A model generated the notes under the pieces. It was not told the origin of the DNA, made no database searches, and saw only the letters and a program-made list of their open reading frames with translations. The position numbers and the translations under genes are program-made. This document shows, in pieces, positions 55,528-64,000 of a stretch of 64,000 nucleotides of DNA. The stretch comes from Bacteroides sp. OF04-15BH (GTDB taxonomy: Bacteria > Bacteroidota > Bacteroidia > Bacteroidales > Bacteroidaceae): assembly GCF_003477995.1 (NCBI RefSeq), contig NZ_QUEM01000005.1:63623-127622 (forward strand), read 5' to 3'. How positions within the stretch are numbered: the stretch's first letter is position 1; each line of letters begins with the position of its first letter.

Positions 55528-57669
55528 ATGGAAGAATTTAATCTACTCTCTCCCCTGCTTCTGGCCGTGAGCGGACTCATGATCGGAGCCATCCTGAAGT
55601 CAATCCTGCAACCGCGGAATATTCCTTATACCGTGGGGCTCTTTGCCTTCGGTCTGCTCATCGGTGTGCTGGAGCGCTTTGACTGCTTTGCCACACTGCC
55701 CAAGATCAGCCAGACCATACAGTCGGTGGGCGACATGAACCCCGACTTCATTCTGTATGTGTTTCTGCCCATCCTGATTTTCGATGCGGCCTACGAAATG
55801 AATATGCACATCTTCAAGAAAACACTGTCGAACGCCACGCTGCTGGCCGGTCCGGGACTGATTATCGGCATGCTGCTCACCGCCGCTCTGGTGATGGGCT
55901 TCCGATGGATTGCTCCGGAGTATGCTTCGTGGTCGTGGTCGTTCGCGCTGATGTTCGGTGCCCTGATCAGTGCCACCGACCCGGTGGCCGTGGTGGCCTT
56001 GCTGCACGAACTGAACACCAGCAAGCGGTTTTCCACTCTGGTGGACGGCGAGTCGCTGCTGAACGACGGAACGGGTATCGTGTGCTTCATGCTGTTTTTC
56101 GGCGCCTATGTGGGCGGCATGCAGTCCGGTGCGTCTCCGCTGGCGGAGTTCACGATAGTTGTAGCCGGCGGTGCCTTGCTGGGCTTCATTCTGGCACGGG
56201 CCGCCCTGTGGTTCATCACCCGCATCAATTCCGAAGAGGTGATTCAGAACAGTGTGATCATTCTGGCGGCCTATACCACCTTTATCCTGTCACAGTTCTA
56301 TCTGGGTGTATCGGGAGTGATTGCCCTGGTGGCTTTCGGTCTGACTATCTCCTACAAAGGTCGCCCACGCCTGAAGCCGCAGGTCAATGAGTTTATGGAA
56401 AAGTTCTGGGAACTGCTGGCCCATATCGCCAACACGCTGGTGTTTATCATCGTGGGTATCGTCATTGCCGAAAAGGTGGATGTTACCTGGACCAATATCG
56501 GTATTCTGATTCTGTTGTATATCGGACTGAATCTAATCCGTTTTGTCATGATCATGATGCTGTATCCGCTGATGAAGCATTTGGGTTATGGACTGACCAA
56601 ACGCGAATCGGTGATTCTGACGTGGGGCGGACTGCGCGGTGCCTTGGGTATGACGCTGGCTCTGATGGTGTCCTACACTCCGGAGATTCCAGAAGAGATC
56701 CGCAAACAGGTGCTGTTCTTCACGGCGGGAATTGTGACGCTCACCCTGTCGGTCAACGCTACGACCATGCGCTGGCTGCTCAAACGCCTGGGACTGATCC
56801 ATGTGTCCACAGCGCGTTGCCAGATGGAATACCGCATTCAGGAACACATCTACGAAAGTTCGGAGAAGTATTTCAACAAGCTGACCACGCGCGAACAGCT
56901 GGCGGATGCCAACTGGGATCATGTGCGTAACTATCTGCCCGAAATGCCGGAAGAGCCGGAAAATAGTCCCCGCTCCAAGGACTTTCTGGCAGAAATCCGT
57001 CTGCGTGTGTTGGACAAGGAGAAATCCAGCTGCCGCATGATCTATCAGGAAGGCATTATCTCGAAAGATTCGTTCGTACGCCTGATGGCTTCGCTCGACG
57101 AGATGTATGACCACGACGGCGAATATGCCCTGAGTTTCCGCCAGTCTATTTTCAACTTCTGCGAGCAGGCCGCCTTGTTGCATCACCTGCGCAGTCTGGG
57201 ATTTATGCGCGACTGGATCAGCTTCTACTTCCGCGAACGCATCATGATCATCTATGATTTGGGACGCGGTTTCATCATCCTGCAACGCGAGGATCTGAAG
57301 TTCCTGGATGATCTCGCCTCATCGGACTTGGTTTCCGAAGAACAGAAACGCCTGTTGGCCCAACTGAAAGAGGAGATTACGGAGAACATAAACAAGATGA
57401 ACGAAGTGATTCAGAAGCTGGCGCAGGAGTTCCCACGCGCATATCACCATGCGCTCACCCAGAAGTCCATCCGTATGCTGCTGAGTGACGAACGGCGCAC
57501 CGTAAACCAACTGACCAACGAGGGTATCCTGTCGGACAAGGATGCCGAAAAGCATATGGAGAGCATCAACAAGCGGATTGACGAGGTGAACTCGTTCAGC
57601 CATACCATTCCCGCTTCTCTGTTCCGCTGGATGATTCATAAAAAGAAACAGGAACAGCCGAAGAAATAA
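55528..57669 (+). CDS. CPA1-type Na+/H+ antiporter (NhaP-like)
   Basis: 713 aa from ATG 55528 (MEEFNLLSPLLLAV). About 12 membrane helices to residue 420 include LMFGALISATDPVAVVALLHEL, VDGESLLNDGTGIVCF (the paired Asp and Asn/Asp ion site region) and LTWGGLRGALGMTLALMVS. A cytoplasmic C-terminal region of nearly 300 residues is helical and acidic, likely regulatory. The upstream in-frame ATG at 55363 would pass through the preceding terminator and is rejected. Exchanges Na+ or K+ for H+, important for pH and sodium balance. Monocistronic. Confidence 0.92.
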   Translation: MEEFNLLSPLLLAVSGLMIGAILKSILQPRNIPYTVGLFAFGLLIGVLERFDCFATLPKISQTIQSVGDMNPDFILYVFLPILIFDAAYEMNMHIFKKTLSNATLLAGPGLIIGMLLTAALVMGFRWIAPEYASWSWSFALMFGALISATDPVAVVALLHELNTSKRFSTLVDGESLLNDGTGIVCFMLFFGAYVGGMQSGASPLAEFTIVVAGGALLGFILARAALWFITRINSEEVIQNSVIILAAYTTFILSQFYLGVSGVIALVAFGLTISYKGRPRLKPQVNEFMEKFWELLAHIANTLVFIIVGIVIAEKVDVTWTNIGILILLYIGLNLIRFVMIMMLYPLMKHLGYGLTKRESVILTWGGLRGALGMTLALMVSYTPEIPEEIRKQVLFFTAGIVTLTLSVNATTMRWLLKRLGLIHVSTARCQMEYRIQEHIYESSEKYFNKLTTREQLADANWDHVRNYLPEMPEEPENSPRSKDFLAEIRLRVLDKEKSSCRMIYQEGIISKDSFVRLMASLDEMYDHDGEYALSFRQSIFNFCEQAALLHHLRSLGFMRDWISFYFRERIMIIYDLGRGFIILQREDLKFLDDLASSDLVSEEQKRLLAQLKEEITENINKMNEVIQKLAQEFPRAYHHALTQKSIRMLLSDERRTVNQLTNEGILSDKDAEKHMESINKRIDEVNSFSHTIPASLFRWMIHKKKQEQPKK

Positions 57670-57670
57670 G

Positions 57671-57721
57671 GAAAGAAAAAATATCCGTTCAGGCGAAATT
57701 TGAAGAAGCCTGAACGGATAT
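57671..57721 (-). terminator. Terminator of the beta-helix gene (bidirectional)
   Basis: Perfect 14-bp arms (57681-57694 and 57708-57721); on the minus strand followed by TTTTTTCTTTC. Confidence 0.85.
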
Positions 57722-57747
57722 AATCATGACAGGAAGTATGGTTGTTT

Positions 57748-59862
57748 TTATTTTAAGGTACACCCGATTTTGTCGAACGGCAATTGCGGGAATCCCTGAA
57801 TGTACCGGTAAACAGGTGCATCTTCCTTAAAGCCTTTCAGCGGATTTTCCGGGTCAACAAATCCCGGATCGTTGTTGGTAGACCAGTTGTTACGGAATTC
57901 TCCCCATTGGGTTTGTCCGTTCACCAGATTTTTAATGCGATAGAACAGATTGCCTTCTATCAGGTTCCCGTGCGGATAGGAGGGGTTTTCTTCCCAATAA
58001 TTTACTAAAAACGGATAGGTTGTGCTGTAAGGCGGCTCCTGAAATTTCACAGCTTTCAGTCGCTGGTCAATAATGCCGTCAGGAGCAACCATTCCTGCTC
58101 CCCAGTTCTGCATACGGTTATCCAGATGGATAGCCACAGGCGAATCGATGAAAATATTATGGTGGTAGTGGTTGTAATGTCCGCCACCAATCAGTACAGG
58201 CAGTGAGCCTGCGTTGTGGTAAATATTTCCGTATACTTCGCCGCCGCAGGCACCGTCGTCGTGATAAGTAGCCGTAACACGGTGGCGTGGACTAAGTTTA
58301 TGGAAATAGCAGTAACGGATGACGTTACCCAACTCAGATGGGTCCCGTCCGTAATAAATGGCTCCTTGATCGTCTACCTCACTGCACACGTTGGTGATTT
58401 TGCAGTATTCGATAATATGGTTGTTTCCGTGAAATAAGATAGCCATGCTGGGAGCATTATAGATGTCGCACCGGCTGACGCGGTTACCCACACCGTCAAT
58501 CCACACACCGGGGCGGTACGATTTTTCCACCCGGTTGAAATCATGTATACGGCAATTTTCTACAAAGTTTCCGGCCGGTGCGAGTGTTGCGCGGTCGCCT
58601 CCTCCCAAACTTATTCCTCCGCTACCGGTGTTATAGATATAACAGTCCGTGATACCGTTGTCGGTACCGCCGTTACGGTTGAACAGAACATCTTGGTAAA
58701 CTCTGCCCATCAGGTCTCCTACCACGCGCGATTTAGGCGAGCCTCCAGCTTCGGCTGCATGTGGTTTCAGGGTCTGCTTGTCGGGCGTTTCTGTTCCTTT
58801 ACCGATAGAGATTCCTACACCACCGACGTTGCGTATGGTGCATCCTGTAATGCGTACATGTTGGGTTTTTTCAAGATAAATTCCGATGGAACGGCCGTAT
58901 TCGAAGGTAAGCTTGCTGAGTGTAACATTCCGGCAGTTCTCGATGGCAACCAGTGGCTCATCCAGCACACTGACATTCAGTTGTTGGGTCCCTTCCGGCA
59001 GATAGACATATATCTTATCGTTTTCCTTGTCTATGACATATTCACCCGGTCGATCCAGTTCTTCCAGCAGGTTCAAGGCATACCAGCGCCGCCAGTCGGC
59101 TCCCGTCATGAATCCGTAAACAGTTTGCTGTGCCGCATGAATAGTATGGGTTTCAGGGTCCAGATGATCTACACGTATCATATCACTGGCATAACCGTGT
59201 GCAAAGTATCCACCGATCCAGAATGAGCCGGCATTGCTCCAGGCTGACGGACGTTCTTCGTTGTACTGAAATACCGGCAGTTTGGCATCTTTGACCCTTT
59301 CACCGGTTCCGGCTTCCAGGACTTTGCCTATCAGTACGGTAGAATCGTTGGGCCAGCGGGAAATACTGAGAGGTTCACTGTCGGCAAATAATTCACTCCA
59401 TGCCGGACTGCTGGGACGGCCGAAACCGGACGGACGCAAATCGGCCATAGGTATGTTCAGTTTGCGGAAGTCTATTTCACGGACAAACTTGCGTGCTGTT
59501 TCCGGCAATCGTGCGGCAATTCCCTGGTCTGATATTTTCTTCATTTTGGATAAGGCAATCTCCCGTCCTCCTGAGATGCTCACACTTTCATCCTGATATG
59601 GACTGATAGTGAGTGAGGCATATCGGGCATTTTGACCAATTTCAAGCGTCGCCGACTGTTCGTAGCAGCCTTTGCGCAAGAAAATCCTGACATCCTCATT
59701 ATTCAGCATGTTGGCTTTGTCCAATGCGGCACGGATGGTTTTTAACGGATGTGATAGTGTTCCTTCAGCCTGATCGTTACCTTTAGGCGATACATAGATT
59801 TGTTTCTCGGCCCAGACGGTTTGCCCCCAAAGAACCAGTAACATAAGTAAGAAATGTTTCAT
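57748..59862 (-). CDS. Secreted right-handed beta-helix protein, GH141-like
   Basis: 704 aa from ATG 59862 (signal peptide MKHFLLMLLVLWGQTVWA). It opens with IYVSPKGNDQAEGTLSHPLKTIRAALDKA, typical of secreted parallel beta-helix enzymes. Further features fit GH141 (alpha-fucosidase/xylanase family): LFADSEPLSISRWPNDS, WYALNLLEELDRPGEYVIDKENDKIYVYLP, then helix rungs such as VRITGCTIRNVGGVGISIGKG, NGITDCYIYNTGSGGISLGGGD and GNRVSRCDIYNAPSMAILFHG. No catalytic residue can be assigned with confidence. Probably degrades a complex polysaccharide. Not in a visible polysaccharide utilisation locus. Confidence 0.8.
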   Translation of the reverse strand: MKHFLLMLLVLWGQTVWAEKQIYVSPKGNDQAEGTLSHPLKTIRAALDKANMLNNEDVRIFLRKGCYEQSATLEIGQNARYASLTISPYQDESVSISGGREIALSKMKKISDQGIAARLPETARKFVREIDFRKLNIPMADLRPSGFGRPSSPAWSELFADSEPLSISRWPNDSTVLIGKVLEAGTGERVKDAKLPVFQYNEERPSAWSNAGSFWIGGYFAHGYASDMIRVDHLDPETHTIHAAQQTVYGFMTGADWRRWYALNLLEELDRPGEYVIDKENDKIYVYLPEGTQQLNVSVLDEPLVAIENCRNVTLSKLTFEYGRSIGIYLEKTQHVRITGCTIRNVGGVGISIGKGTETPDKQTLKPHAAEAGGSPKSRVVGDLMGRVYQDVLFNRNGGTDNGITDCYIYNTGSGGISLGGGDRATLAPAGNFVENCRIHDFNRVEKSYRPGVWIDGVGNRVSRCDIYNAPSMAILFHGNNHIIEYCKITNVCSEVDDQGAIYYGRDPSELGNVIRYCYFHKLSPRHRVTATYHDDGACGGEVYGNIYHNAGSLPVLIGGGHYNHYHHNIFIDSPVAIHLDNRMQNWGAGMVAPDGIIDQRLKAVKFQEPPYSTTYPFLVNYWEENPSYPHGNLIEGNLFYRIKNLVNGQTQWGEFRNNWSTNNDPGFVDPENPLKGFKEDAPVYRYIQGFPQLPFDKIGCTLK

Positions 59863-60235
59863 AGTATGTTGTTTTTCAGAAATAACAGTTAGTTGCAAAA
59901 TAATGACTTTTTGAGGATATATCCAAATATTAATTCAAACCCGTTGGCGGAATTAAAATGACAAGACAAATCACTATTGTCCAATAAAAGATGGTTGATC
60001 GGTCTTTGAAATTACTGAAATACAATCTTTTAAACGGTATTTTAGAAAGAAACGGATTTGAATTGATTCATTAAAAATCTATCAAGCCGACAATAATAAT
60101 TCTGATAAAGCAACAATTTATGAAACAAATTGTTTTATTTTGAATTATATTTCTGCCTATTAAAGGCTGATCATAAAAAAACAAATGAATAAGACTCTTC
60201 CTTTTTATAATATTAAAATCAAAACTTCAAAAACT
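59863..60235. other. AT-rich divergent intergenic region
   Basis: No gene. Contains a small inverted repeat caattt-atgaaac-aaattg near 60113 and presumably promoters for both flanking genes, but no clear TAnnTTTG box. Confidence 0.4.
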
Positions 60236-60868
60236 ATGCCAACCACAAATAAAGAAAACGCCCTTTCCAGCCCGTCCATTGACGAGATACTGGATATGCT
60301 GCACGCCGGAAAATGGGTCAGTGCTGCGGCAGCCGACTCACCAGAGATCAGCGACATGCTGACCCGCTGTGCCGATGCCTGTTTCGACATCAACAATATG
60401 CGCCCCTCCCGCAAAGAGGAACGCCGGCAGGCTTTCCAGAAACTGCTCGGAAAGTTCGGTAAAGACAGTGTGATTCACAGTCCTTTCCGGTGCGACTTCG
60501 GATTTAATATCCGGATTGGAGATCATTTCGTCGGGAATTTCAATCTGAGCATTCTGGATGAAGCCGAAGTGACGATTGGAGACAACGTCATGATAGGTCC
60601 CAACTGCTCGTTGATTACCATAACCCATGCCTTGCAGGAAGACCAGCGCCAGGAAGGGCTGATGGCGGCACGCCCCATAAAAATCGGGAACCATGCTTGG
60701 ATTGCCGCCAATGTAGTCATCCTGCCCGGTGTGGAGATCGGCGAAGGTGCTGTCATCGGTGCCGGAAGTGTGGTAACCAAATCCATCCCACCCCGAATGC
60801 TCGCAGTAGGTAATCCATGCCGCCCGATACGGCCGATAACCGACGAGGATAGAATCTGCTTGAAGTAA
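60236..60868 (+). CDS. Sugar O-acetyltransferase, maltose acetyltransferase type
   Basis: 210 aa from ATG 60236 (MPTTNKENA); an ATG 17 codons earlier is also in frame. An N-terminal helical Mac-like segment (about 25-85) precedes a left-handed beta-helix of hexapeptide repeats (FNIRIGDHFVGNFNLSILDEAEVTIGDNVMIGPN; IGNHAWIAANVVILPGVEIGEGAVIGAGSVVTKSIPP). The conserved active His lies in ITHALQ. It transfers acetyl from acetyl-CoA to a sugar hydroxyl. Monocistronic, with a hairpin terminator at 60980. Confidence 0.9.
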   Translation: MPTTNKENALSSPSIDEILDMLHAGKWVSAAAADSPEISDMLTRCADACFDINNMRPSRKEERRQAFQKLLGKFGKDSVIHSPFRCDFGFNIRIGDHFVGNFNLSILDEAEVTIGDNVMIGPNCSLITITHALQEDQRQEGLMAARPIKIGNHAWIAANVVILPGVEIGEGAVIGAGSVVTKSIPPRMLAVGNPCRPIRPITDEDRICLK

Positions 60869-60979
60869 GTTACCGGTCAGAAATCCTTTCCTTTTGCTAC
60901 CGGTTCGCCCGTTTCTACAAACACTGGCTTCTGGGTAAAGTACGCTTCTGGGAAAGAATCTGCATAACTATACACCAAT

Positions 60980-61014
60980 AACGCGCATATATACTGCATA
61001 TATGCGCGTTTTAT
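60980..61014 (+). terminator. Terminator of the acetyltransferase gene
   Basis: Perfect 13-bp arms aacgcgcatatat (60980-60992) and atatatgcgcgtt (60998-61010), 5-nt loop, followed by TTTAT. The gap from the stop is about 110 bp. Confidence 0.65.
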
Positions 61015-61548
61015 ACAAAAAATCATACGAAGTTCACTCAAATACAGTGCGCAAGTTATCCAAAAGTACCGTGGTGGTTTCACTCAATGACCGTGGTAAC
61101 TCTTTCAAAACATCAGCACAACTTAAAAACAAAGTCCGAAAGCCTTGTTTTTCGCTTCATTTTTATCTCTTTCCATCAAAGAGAACTACAAGATTTTCCA
61201 TTTCAAAAAAGTGATTATTAAAACATTGCCCTAAAAAACGAAGTCTGAGATTTAAGTTTTTCCAAGTCTCCGGACTTTTCCCTGTAAAAATGGAAAACTC
61301 ATCAAGTTAGATTGTCAAAATGACAAAGTGGAAAAATATTATTCTTTTCCAAATGTTTTGCATAAATCTTATAAGGAATATAGCTATTTGAAGTTAAGCG
61401 ATTTAGAAGAATTACCTTGTTTTGAGGTAATAATTTGACAACCGTCTCAATTGCTGTGGTCTGCTTTACTTTGCATATCGATAACTCTTATACTACAAAT
61501 AATAATACGATTTTCAATGCCAAGCCAATATTACCAAATAAAATTTTG
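61015..61548. other. Intergenic boundary region before the restriction-modification genes
   Basis: No convincing gene. A minus-strand frame at 61034-61156 reads FRTLFLSCADVLKELP with further SLSETTTVLLDNLRT and a stop, protein-like but without a start codon, so possibly a gene fragment. From about 61250 the sequence becomes strongly A+T rich, marking the edge of an acquired segment. No tRNA or obvious attachment repeat was found. Confidence 0.35.
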
Positions 61549-61556
61549 TACCTTTG
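61549..61556 (+). promoter_or_regulatory. -7 box of the restriction-modification operon
   Basis: TACCTTTG matches TAnnTTTG. It overlaps the TTG at 61554 that opens the XRE frame, so if this box is real that TTG cannot be the start codon. Confidence 0.45.
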
Positions 61557-61808
61557 TCACATTCAGACAAAACGGCATGTACGAACCGAATAAAAGAGGT
61601 ATTAGATGCTAAGGGCATTAGTCAAACAGAATTGGCAAACAGGCTTGGAAAGACTTTCAATATGGTCAATCTATACGCAACGAACAAGGTACAACCTCCC
61701 CTTCCTGTTTTATATCAGATAGCAAACATTCTGAATATTGATTTAAGGGATTTACTTGTACCTAACCAAATTAAAGAAGACTATATAAATGGCGAAAAAA
61801 GAGATTAA
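61554..61808 (+). CDS. XRE family controller of the restriction-modification operon
   Basis: Up to 84 aa; the helix-turn-helix domain begins NRIKEVLDAKGISQTELANRLGKTFNMVNLYATN and runs to LNIDLRDLLVP, a compact Cro/C1-type repressor like restriction-system control proteins. The start is unclear: the in-frame TTG at 61554 lies in the promoter, while the natural ATG at 61577 is one base out of frame (ATG-T-ACG-AAC). Removing T61580 would give MTNRIKE. So either a rare start is used, or there is a one-base insertion or sequence error. Its end overlaps the next gene by 20 bp. Probably times expression of nuclease and methylase. Confidence 0.75.
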   Translation: MSHSDKTACTNRIKEVLDAKGISQTELANRLGKTFNMVNLYATNKVQPPLPVLYQIANILNIDLRDLLVPNQIKEDYINGEKRD

Positions 61809-63711
61809 AACAGACTTTTGGGTGTATGGGCTACTGCAAGAAGCAGGTTTAGATTTGACACCACAAGGTTGTGACATAAAAGAAGTTGACGAAGCGTTAA
61901 AAACGGCTTCAAAAGCGCAAACAGGAAACGTTGGCTATCCTGAATATTGTGGAATAGTAAAAGATTTTTTGCTTGTAATAGAAGATAAAGCAACACTTGA
62001 AAAGCATATCGTCAGAAATGATAAAAAATTAATAGCACAAGATGTTAAAAGTGTAAAAGACTATGCAGTCAATGGTGCTTTGTTCTATGGACTTCATTTA
62101 GCTGCACACACTTCTTTTCATAAAGTACTTGCATTTGGTATATCAGGTAATGAAAAAAGACATCGGATAACTCCTATTTTTATAAACGAACGTGGAGATT
62201 ATCAGGAACTTTCTGATGTGGAAACCTTTATTTCGTTCAATGAAAACAATATAGACGAGTTTTATTTAAAAGAAATCCTGAAGGAAGAAACAGATGTAGA
62301 AAAGACAACAGCTGAAATACTCAAAGATGCAGAGAAACTACACAATGATTTGAGGAATTACGGAAATCTGACTACAGAACAAAAACCGTTGATTGTTTCT
62401 GGTATTATGTTGGCATTAAGAGAAATAGAATACAAAACATTTTCTATTGATTCTCTTATTGGAGATAACATAAAAACTGATGGACAAAAGATTTACGAAG
62501 CCATAAGAAGTAACTTGCAGCGAGCCAATGTAACACCCGATACAAAACGAGATAAACTATTGAGTCAATTTTCTGTTATAAAAGATACGCCAAAAATCAA
62601 TGAAAAAAATGATACTTTAGGTAAGACACCATTAAGACATTACACAGAGTTTCTTTATAATAGTATCTATAAGAACATACGTTACCAAAACTCAGCAGAA
62701 GACTATTTAGGACGTTTCTATGGAGAATTTATGTCATATTCAGGTGGTGATGGGCAGACATTAGGTATTGTTCTTACTCCAAAACATATTACAGAATTGT
62801 TTTGCGAATTGATAGATTTGAAAGTTGATGACAAAGTCCTTGATCCTTGTTGTGGTACTGCAGGTTTCCTTATTGCTGCCATGCACAAGATGGTTAAACA
62901 AGCAGAAGATGAAGCTCAGAGAAGACATATAAAACGTGACCAGTTATTTGGTATTGAATTACAACCTTATATGTTCACTATAGCCACAACCAATATGATA
63001 CTTCGAGGAGATGGTAAAAGTAATTTGCATAATTGGGATTTTTTAAAGCATAATCCAAGCCAATTACAATTGAAAGGATGTACTGTGGGTATGATGAACC
63101 CACCTTATTCACAAGGTTCAAAAAGTAATCCTGATTTATATGAAATCAGTTTTACGGAACATTTGCTTGAATCATTAGTTGAGGGGGCAAGAGCTGTTGT
63201 AATAGTCCCCCAATCTTCAGTAACGGGAAAGAGTAAAGAGGAACAAAATATCAAAAACAACATACTCAAACATCATACGTTGGAAGGTGTTATCACACTC
63301 AACAAAAATACGTTCTACGGTGTAGGAACAAACCCATGTATTGCTGTATTTACTGCTGGCATACCTCATGACAAAAATCATAAATGTAAATTCATTAATT
63401 TCGAGGATGACGGATTTGTTGTAAGCAAGCATATCGGACTGGAAGAAACTGCCAGTGCTAAAGATAAGCGACAACATTTGCTTGACGTGTGGTTTGGACG
63501 CGTAGAGGCTGAAACAAAATTCTGTGTGGAAACCACTATAGAGGCAGAGGATGAATGGTTGCATGCGTTCTACTATTTCAATGATGAAATCCCTACGGAG
63601 AAAGACTTTGAGAATACAATGGCTGATTATTTGACCTTTGAATTTAATATGATTACTCATGGTAGGGGATATTTGTTTGAAGATATAAAAGATGGAGAAA
63701 AAAATGAATAA
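61789..63711 (+). CDS. Fused nuclease-N6-adenine methyltransferase, BcgI A-subunit-like
   Basis: 640 aa. The N-terminal region shows a PD-(D/E)xK-like site: YPE (50-52), Asp59, and Glu65-x-Lys67 in VIEDKA. The methyltransferase core has motif I LDPCCGTAGFLIAA (351-364) and catalytic motif IV NPPY (437-440), preceded by the type I HsdM-like SGGDGQTLGIVLTPKHI. Length and order match the A subunit of BcgI-type (type IIB/IIG) systems rather than plain HsdM. With the specificity subunit that follows it would methylate adenine and cut unmodified DNA. AT-rich, unlike the core genes: signs of transfer. Confidence 0.85.
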   Translation: MAKKEIKTDFWVYGLLQEAGLDLTPQGCDIKEVDEALKTASKAQTGNVGYPEYCGIVKDFLLVIEDKATLEKHIVRNDKKLIAQDVKSVKDYAVNGALFYGLHLAAHTSFHKVLAFGISGNEKRHRITPIFINERGDYQELSDVETFISFNENNIDEFYLKEILKEETDVEKTTAEILKDAEKLHNDLRNYGNLTTEQKPLIVSGIMLALREIEYKTFSIDSLIGDNIKTDGQKIYEAIRSNLQRANVTPDTKRDKLLSQFSVIKDTPKINEKNDTLGKTPLRHYTEFLYNSIYKNIRYQNSAEDYLGRFYGEFMSYSGGDGQTLGIVLTPKHITELFCELIDLKVDDKVLDPCCGTAGFLIAAMHKMVKQAEDEAQRRHIKRDQLFGIELQPYMFTIATTNMILRGDGKSNLHNWDFLKHNPSQLQLKGCTVGMMNPPYSQGSKSNPDLYEISFTEHLLESLVEGARAVVIVPQSSVTGKSKEEQNIKNNILKHHTLEGVITLNKNTFYGVGTNPCIAVFTAGIPHDKNHKCKFINFEDDGFVVSKHIGLEETASAKDKRQHLLDVWFGRVEAETKFCVETTIEAEDEWLHAFYYFNDEIPTEKDFENTMADYLTFEFNMITHGRGYLFEDIKDGEKNE

Positions 63712-64000
63712 TCTTTCTTTAAATTCCCGGAGTTGGAATGCATTCTTTATAGAGGATGTCGCTGAAATACTTTCAGGACGAGATATTTATGAGAGGGAAC
63801 GTTTAGATGGACTTATACCATATATTACAGCAACTGCAAATAATAATGGTATAGGATACTTTGTTGCAAATAGTAATGAAACGCTTGAAAGTAATTGTCT
63901 TTCGGTAAACAGAAATGGTTCTGTCGGTTATTGTTTTTACCATCCATATAAAGCTTTATATGGGAATGATACACGGAAGTTACGCCCTAAAAAGAATAAT
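63704..64000 (+). CDS. Specificity (S/B) subunit of the restriction-modification system, 3' truncated by window edge
   Basis: ATG 63704 overlaps the methyltransferase stop by eight bases; 99 codons are visible to the window end. The sequence PYITATANNNGIGYFV...ESNCLSVNRNGSVGYCFYHPYKALYGNDTRKL is a target-recognition domain of the methylase_S/BcgI B type, with an N-terminal FIEDVAEILSGRDIY lead. It determines the DNA sequence recognised. Confidence 0.85.
   Translation, partial: MNNLSLNSRSWNAFFIEDVAEILSGRDIYERERLDGLIPYITATANNNGIGYFVANSNETLESNCLSVNRNGSVGYCFYHPYKALYGNDTRKLRPKKNN

Noticed and set aside
61002..61214. 70-codon plus-strand ORF in the island border
   Set aside because: Starts within a terminator hairpin and shows no protein-like pattern.
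60869..61553. tRNA or integration site at the restriction island
   Set aside because: No cloverleaf, no direct repeats and no integrase were seen.

Overview
The window reads as a chromosomal segment of an anaerobic gut member of the Bacteroidales (Bacteroides, Phocaeicola or a close relative). The signs are: many upstream regions carry the Bacteroidetes -7 box TAnnTTTG, some with a TTTG/TTG -33 box 18-21 bp upstream; Shine-Dalgarno sequences are nearly absent; and the gene content is typical (pyruvate:ferredoxin oxidoreductase, type III glutamine synthetase, LL-diaminopimelate aminotransferase, FecI/FecR-linked TonB receptors, a GH20 hexosaminidase, a NagB/PIG-L fusion). No rRNA, tRNA, CRISPR array or intact insertion sequence was seen. 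All calls rest on reading the sequence and recalling families; nothing was searched.

Layout. 1-4.7 kb: end of a probable radical SAM gene, the NagB/PIG-L fusion, then a cstA operon. 4.8-8.9 kb: a GHL10-type glycosidase and a double-LamG lipoprotein. 9-13.9 kb: MATE transporter, glsB-like/msrA operon, and divergent ATP-grasp and AAA genes. 14-17.5 kb: nifJ. 17.7-26.8 kb: small secreted protein, GH20 hexosaminidase, a TonB receptor operon with Cys/His-rich partners (probable metal uptake), a decayed duplicate of its first gene, an AraC regulator broken by one in-frame TGA, and a SEC-C protein. 27-32.4 kb: ECF sigma, FecR, STN-type TonB receptor and DUF4249 lipoprotein. 32.5-37.7 kb: WG-repeat lipoprotein, NlpE-like lipoprotein, MG2-like protein.

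37.9-57.7 kb is a nitrogen-assimilation neighbourhood: a PurF-like amidotransferase diverges from gltB-gltD-asnB, and a second operon holds dapF-dapL-glnN, followed by a Na+/H+ antiporter. Between these operons (47.9-49.8 kb) lies an AT-rich accessory pocket: an orphan HigA antitoxin with a gutted higB remnant, a tightly coupled DUF3791-DUF3990-DUF3791 cassette that looks like a toxin-antitoxin system with an ADP-ribosyltransferase-type toxin, and a 16-codon peptide ORF with an unusually strong Shine-Dalgarno downstream of a membrane AraC regulator.

57.7-60.9 kb: GH141-like beta-helix protein and a maltose-acetyltransferase-type enzyme. From about 61.5 kb base composition turns AT-rich and the window ends inside a BcgI-like restriction-modification system (XRE controller, fused nuclease-methyltransferase, start of the specificity subunit).

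Best candidates for something not well described: the DUF3791/DUF3990 cassette beside the dead higBA locus, and the 16-aa peptide ORF.
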